Positions 51,612 through 58,033 of a stretch of DNA of 58,033 nt are shown here, piece by piece. Origin of the DNA: Akkermansia muciniphila (GTDB lineage: Bacteria; Verrucomicrobiota; Verrucomicrobiia; Limisphaerales; BJHT01). The notes below the pieces were generated by a model that saw only the letters and a program-made list of their open reading frames with translations, was not told the DNA's origin and ran no database searches. Location: contig CAMAUZ010000047.1 of assembly GCA_945861535.1 (NCBI GenBank), positions 1-58,033 on the forward strand, read 5' to 3'. Position 1 is the stretch's first letter. Every line of letters starts with the position of its first letter. Both the position numbers and the translations under genes were made by a program.

Positions 51612-52136
51612 TCACTGCCGTCGAAAGAAAGTCTCCCGCAACGTCCCGCGCTCGGTGCGGATGACGGTCCCGACGCCGACCCGGTTGCGCTCGAACCAGC
51701 CGCGATTGGTTTCAAGGACGTACTGAATGTTGTCCGACCCCGCCGTCACGCCGGTCTCGTCGAGCCGCTTCAGTTCGCGAATCTCGACGATCACGCCCTC
51801 GGGATCGATGTAAGCCGCCGAGAGCGGCAGCACGGTGTTCTTCATCCAGAACGACGCCCGATGCGGTCCGGGGAAAACGAAGAGCATTCCCTCCATCTCG
51901 GCCATGTTCGTGCGGAACATCATGCCGCGCTCCTTCTCCTTGGGCGTAATCGCGAGTTCGGCGGTCATCTCGTGCGGGCCGAGCCAGAGCTTGAGCGTTG
52001 GGAGCTTCGGCTGGGGTTGGTCGGCGGCCGCGGCGGCGTCCGGCGCGGGTGACGGCGTGACGGTCGAGTTCTCGCAGCCCATGCCCATGCCGAGAATCAG
52101 CACGGTCAGGAGACTGATGGTTTGAAAATGTTTCAT
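51612..52136 (-). CDS. DUF192 lipoprotein
   Basis: A 174-residue protein with a signal sequence and lipobox GMGC (ILGMGMGC, Cys about 21), a short Ala/Pro linker, then the DUF192 domain: LAITPKEKERGMMFRTNMAEMEGMLFVFPGPHRASFWMKNTVLPLSAAYIDPEGVI (given in parts) with the conserved RGLMFR-like and F-WMKNT-xLPLxxxFID pattern. DUF192 is a small beta-rich domain of unknown function in secreted proteins. The ATG at 52136 is selected because the longer frame lacks signal features. Confidence 0.87.
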   Translation of the reverse strand: MKHFQTISLLTVLILGMGMGCENSTVTPSPAPDAAAAADQPQPKLPTLKLWLGPHEMTAELAITPKEKERGMMFRTNMAEMEGMLFVFPGPHRASFWMKNTVLPLSAAYIDPEGVIVEIRELKRLDETGVTAGSDNIQYVLETNRGWFERNRVGVGTVIRTERGTLRETFFRRQ

Positions 52137-52212
52137 AAAAATTCTGCCCCGAAGAACACCGCAATACGCGCCGGCAGAAGCCCGGATATTTCGAAGGCGT
52201 CCGCGCCAACCT

Positions 52213-52262
52213 GGGTGGCACAGGCTACCAGCCTGTGCCGTCCGGCGACTCGCCGGACGGAA
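52213..52262. repeat. Double short palindrome
   Basis: GGCACAGGCTACCAGCCTGTGCC followed by GTCCGGCGACTCGCCGGAC, each a hairpin, in the gap between the DUF192 and acetyl-xylan-esterase-like genes. Confidence 0.75.
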
Positions 52263-52331
52263 TGGTAGCGACGCGGTCTTGGGCAGAGCGCGCCCAAACC
52301 TAACGACGTCTCCCGCCGCGCCACCCACCGC

Positions 52332-53753
52332 CTACCGCTGCAAACTCCGCCCCAGCCACTCCACCGTCTTCGCCCACATCTCGGGCAGATACACATGGCC
52401 GAGGTCGGGATAGATCACGTTCCCAAAGTCCGCCTCGCGCTCATACAGCGCATACACCGGCTTCACGCGGCGCTCGATGAGGCGGATGCCCTCCACCGGC
52501 GACCCGTAATCCTTGTCGCCCGTCATGAACAACATCGGCCGCGGCGCGGCCAGCGCGACGATCGCCTCGGTGTCGTAGTGATTCAGCATCCCCGGCACAA
52601 AGTAATAAATGCCGTGATACTTCAGGCCCTGGGTTTTGATCAGATCCTGGTAACGCGTCAGACACGCCACCGCGACGCCGCACTTCGGCCGCTCGTCCAG
52701 CGCCATGATCCACCACGTCCGCGTCGCGCCCATGCTGATGCCCGTGACGCCGATGCGGGTCGCGTCCACCTCGGGCCGCGTGCTCAGATAATCCAGCGCC
52801 ATCAGGTCATCGCGGATGATCATCCCCCAGAGCGAACGCCCCGCCCACAGGTTGAACTTGCTCGCCGTCATCTCGCCGCCACTCCCCTTCTCCGCCGGGC
52901 CGCCCGGCCCCATGCCGTTGCGTTCGCCGAAGCAGTACGCGTCGATCCCCAGCACGACGTAGCCTTTGCGCGCCAGTTCCGGCCCCGCGGCAACCGGCGT
53001 CGCGTTGGTCTTCAGCAACTCCTCCTTGCCGATGTCGTATTGGCCTCCGTGCCAGTGGCAGTAGAGAATCGCGGGCGATTTCCCCGTCGCGTTCTTCGGG
53101 AGGAAGGCGTAACCCGGCACCGTCGCCCCCGCGCCGTTGTCGAAGGTGAATTTCTCCAAGATGAAATCGCCGCGGTCCTCGCGGCTGAGGAGCTTCACGT
53201 CCGGTCGCACGGGACGCGGCGGCATTTTTCCGAGCAAATCGCCGAGGCGCGCGCGAATCTCGAGACGCTGTTTCTCCCACGCCGCGCGCGAGACGGGCGC
53301 GACGAACTCCGGCGCGGCCGGCAGCGCAGCGAGCCAGCGGTCGGCGGTGGTGGTTTCGGTTTGTGCCATGAGCGAAGAGCCGCCGGAGAGTGCCAGCAAC
53401 AGCACCGACAGCAAGCCCGCGCGCCCGCCTTGTACCGCAGGTTTCCAAACCTGCTGTATCGCCGATTTCCAAATCGGCAGGCGCCGCGACGTTCCGGGCG
53501 CGTGCGACAAGCCGGGGCGCTGCGGGTGGTCGGACGGTCCGCGGGTTGGGAAACCCGCGATACAGCAGACTGGGAAGTCTGCGGTACCCGCGGGTACCGC
53601 AGGCGTCTCGCCTGCGAGTTCACGGGGCGTCTCGCCCCGTGTCGGAACGGGCGGCGAGACGCCGCCCGAACTCGCAGGCGAGGACGCCTGCGGTACCGGG
53701 GCAGCGCCGGACCGCACCACGCGCCGCAGGAAACCGCCAAATCGTGTAATCAT
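52332..53753 (-). CDS. Secreted acetyl-xylan-esterase/dienelactone-hydrolase-like protein
   Basis: A 473-residue open frame. The catalytic part (from about residue 130) is an alpha/beta hydrolase: [44 protein letters not shown] (nucleophile Ser in GISMGA), then [10 protein letters not shown] (acid) and LGHVYLP (His). The start region is odd: [16 protein letters not shown] is followed by about 88 residues translated from palindromic repeats B (53593-53697) and C (53432-53587), then [19 protein letters not shown], a signal core. The likely ancestral gene joined the first and last pieces as one signal peptide. A start inside the signal is an alternative. Confidence 0.8.
   Translation of the reverse strand: MITRFGGFLRRVVRSGAAPVPQASSPASSGGVSPPVPTRGETPRELAGETPAVPAGTADFPVCCIAGFPTRGPSDHPQRPGLSHAPGTSRRLPIWKSAIQQVWKPAVQGGRAGLLSVLLLALSGGSSLMAQTETTTADRWLAALPAAPEFVAPVSRAAWEKQRLEIRARLGDLLGKMPPRPVRPDVKLLSREDRGDFILEKFTFDNGAGATVPGYAFLPKNATGKSPAILYCHWHGGQYDIGKEELLKTNATPVAAGPELARKGYVVLGIDAYCFGERNGMGPGGPAEKGSGGEMTASKFNLWAGRSLWGMIIRDDLMALDYLSTRPEVDATRIGVTGISMGATRTWWIMALDERPKCGVAVACLTRYQDLIKTQGLKYHGIYYFVPGMLNHYDTEAIVALAAPRPMLFMTGDKDYGSPVEGIRLIERRVKPVYALYEREADFGNVIYPDLGHVYLPEMWAKTVEWLGRSLQR
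53432..53587. repeat. Family C palindromic element, copy 2 (inside a CDS)
   Basis: GTACCGCAGGTTTCCAAACC and CTGTATCGC at the left; GCGATACAGCAGACTGGGAAG and GCGGTAC at the right; closely matches 41448-41602. It is read in frame in the hydrolase gene. Confidence 0.9.
53593..53697. repeat. Family B palindromic element, copy 2 (inside a CDS)
   Basis: GGTACCGCAGGCGTCTCGCC at the left and GCGAGGACGCCTGCGGTACC at the right; adjacent to the family C copy and also in frame in the hydrolase gene. Confidence 0.9.
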
Positions 53754-53830
53754 CCGCGGGTATTAACACGCCGCCGCGCCGTTTCCAAAACACTCTTGCA
53801 ATGGTCCCCTCCCCCCCTAGCGTCCTGCGG

Positions 53831-56767
<2,937 letters not shown>

Positions 56768-56801
56768 CCCCGGGAGCGCGGGCGGCTCGCCCGCGAGTAG
56801 C

Positions 56802-56981
56802 CTTGTAGGAGACGACGTGAGGAGACTCTGACTTTTTCCCTCGCGAGACTGGTGAACTGTCGTGAGCCGACTCAGAAACGACGAAAAGAACACGGCCTGG
56901 GTTTCATCATGCATCGTCGGGTGGTTCGGACGGGCCTCTCGCTGAAGGAGGTTTGAGTCTCGTTACCTCGACTCCTACAAG
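56802..56981. repeat. 180-base element with imperfect 27-base inverted ends
   Basis: CTTGTAGGAGACGACGTGAG then GAGACTC at the left; GAGTCTCGTTACCTCGACTC then CTACAAG at the right. Single copy in the window, directly after gcvP. Nothing else is seen in the 56768-57044 gap. Confidence 0.75.
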
Positions 56982-57044
56982 GGACGGAGGCGCAGACGGC
57001 CGGCCCCGCGCTCTGGGAGGGCGTTCCGCCAGCGACCTTTATCC

Positions 57045-57515
57045 TCACTTCATCCGCGGAATGGCGATCGTCACTTCATAGTCCGCGCCGCCGTTGGGCG
57101 AATCACCAAGATAAAGGTCGAAGCCCTCGGCGGTGTGTTCGAGCGCAATGATGTCGCGGCCTTTGCGGCTCACGATCTTCGCCTCGCGCAGGTTCAACTG
57201 GCTCCCAATCATCCGCCACACTGCGGGGGTGGCCGCCAGATTCGGCCACGATTCCCCGCCGAAGGAGACATCCACCGGCGGCTCCCAATTGCGATGTTCG
57301 TAGCGCACTTTCTGGTTGGTGAAAATTAAGCGCCCGCTGCCATCCACGTACGCCGTGATCTTCAGCAATTTCGGATTTACCCCGTCGTAGCCGGCCGACG
57401 TTCCGGTGATTTTTCCCGCACCGGGTCTGCCGCTGGCGACGCCACTCTGATTGGCCGCACAACCCGCAACGGCGAAACTCACGGCCAGCATTATCGCGAT
57501 TTTCAGTAAGTTCAT
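57045..57515 (-). CDS. Small lipoprotein, unknown function
   Basis: A 156-residue protein with a signal sequence and lipobox AVAGC (Cys about 19). The mature part is beta-rich, with GKITGTSAGYDGVNPKLLKITAYVDGSGRLIFTNQKVRYEHRNWEPPVDVSF split into strands, and DYEVTIAIP at the end. I do not recognise the family. The ATG at 57515 starts MNLLKIAIMLAVSF; the longer frame (to 57554) adds a non-signal leader. Confidence 0.75.
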   Translation of the reverse strand: MNLLKIAIMLAVSFAVAGCAANQSGVASGRPGAGKITGTSAGYDGVNPKLLKITAYVDGSGRLIFTNQKVRYEHRNWEPPVDVSFGGESWPNLAATPAVWRMIGSQLNLREAKIVSRKGRDIIALEHTAEGFDLYLGDSPNGGADYEVTIAIPRMK

Positions 57516-57658
57516 GGTGGCGGTGAGTGTTTCCAAAAGTCTCCGGCTCGACAATCAATTCCGAGCGGCACGAGGAATCGTCGGTTCGGTGCCAGCGACC
57601 GTCCTGTCGATGTTTGCGAAAGTTCGTGCTGTTCGCACCGTGACCTCCGGCTCCCTCG

Positions 57659-57679
57659 CCTCCGTTCGGAACGGAGGAG
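57659..57679. repeat. Short hairpin
   Basis: CCTCCGTTCGGAACGGAGG forms an 8-bp stem with a 3-base loop in the gap between the lipoprotein gene and the IS tail; no T-run follows. Confidence 0.6.
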
Positions 57680-57721
57680 AGATGTTCTCTGTGCTGAAAA
57701 GGGCTTTTTCATGGGAGTTAT

Positions 57722-58033
57722 TCACTGCGTGGCGGGTGCGGTTTTGGTGGCGGCGGCGATCAGGGCTGGCACCCAGGAGCCATGCTGCTTTTGGTCTTGC
57801 TGATGCCGGGCTTCGTCGTAGGTCGTGTGGTCGGTCCACAGGCGCCAGAGAATTTTCAACCAGCGCTTCCCCAGACACCGCAAGGCGCTGGCGTGGTCCT
57901 GGCCTTCGGCCCGTTTCTGTTGGTAATACGCGGCCGCCCACGGGCTGGTTTTGCGGCTGCCATCGGCCCACAGATGCACGGTGTGGCGCAGGACCGTGTC
58001 ACACGCCCAGCGGATGCGGGCTTTGTCCAGCTT
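57722..58033 (-). mobile_element. IS110-like transposase, C-terminal part (partial)
   Basis: The frame is open from the right edge (58033) to a stop at 57722. Residues such as KARIRWACDTVL, then WAAAYYQQKRAEGQDHASALRCLGKRWLKILWRLW, then YDEARHQQDQKQHGSW, match the C-terminal transposase_20-side tail of IS110/IS116-family elements (YYxxxRxxGxxHxxAxRxLxxKWxxIL...YDExxH). The family uses a DEDD recombinase with no inverted ends, so the element boundary cannot be fixed here. The N-terminus lies outside the window. Confidence 0.75.

Overview
This is a 58 kb, GC-rich bacterial window that most resembles the Pedosphaera/Limisphaera side of the Verrucomicrobiota. The clues are a pseudopilin with the [18 protein letters not shown]-type N-terminus and a C-terminal FDGH motif, a secreted PQQ-like beta-propeller, a DUF2723 membrane protein fused to TPRs, many Tat or Sec secreted hydrolases, and palindromic repeats in most intergenic gaps. 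The assignment is inferred from gene content; no rRNA or tRNA is present to confirm it. Both window edges lie inside insertion sequences (an IS4-like transposase tail at the left, an IS110-like tail at the right), so the edges may be assembly breaks.

Layout. 1-7.2 kb: a clpS gene cut by an IS, a DUF4337 membrane protein, a receiver-only response regulator, a secreted protein, a pseudopilin/lipoprotein pair, a tiny membrane protein, a Tat-exported Fe/Mn superoxide dismutase, a CcbP-like protein and a pseudogene. 7.3-18.6 kb: a secreted LRR protein with an esterase, a deoxyhypusine-synthase-like protein, a two-gene HDOD unit, a thioredoxin-like ferredoxin, a PIN/NYN-like nuclease, a PQQ-like protein, a 2-hydroxyacid dehydrogenase, an HpaI-type aldolase and an unknown protein. 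19.3-23.3 kb: a minus-strand envelope cluster (glycine-zipper protein, LpoB-like lipoprotein, COG3014-like lipoprotein, YcfL-like lipoprotein, secreted unknown).

23.6-28.3 kb is the clearest accessory region. It has a small protein carrying a domain also found at the N-terminus of the large patatin, an AT-richer block with a SLATT-like three-helix membrane protein, a decayed patatin C-terminus, and an intact 957-residue membrane patatin phospholipase. By analogy with SLATT and patatin effectors in other conflict systems it is a candidate membrane-attacking defence locus. That role is inference.

28.5-42 kb: ispD, ppnP, a membrane fusion protein, an ECF sigma factor with an overlapping membrane partner, the DUF2723-TPR protein, zwf-pgl, nagB and two small conserved proteins. 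42-58 kb: a frameshifted membrane protein gene, cysK, a Tat-exported beta-helix protein, a class V aminotransferase, an FMN reductase, an orphan parA, nadE, a DUF192 lipoprotein, an acetyl-xylan-esterase-like hydrolase whose N-terminal coding region contains two palindromic repeats, gcvP, and a small lipoprotein.

A second theme is the repeat load. More than a dozen families of 70-360 bp elements with terminal inverted repeats occupy the gaps. Several are nested in one another, at least two lie in frame inside coding sequences, and one overlaps a gene's stop codon.
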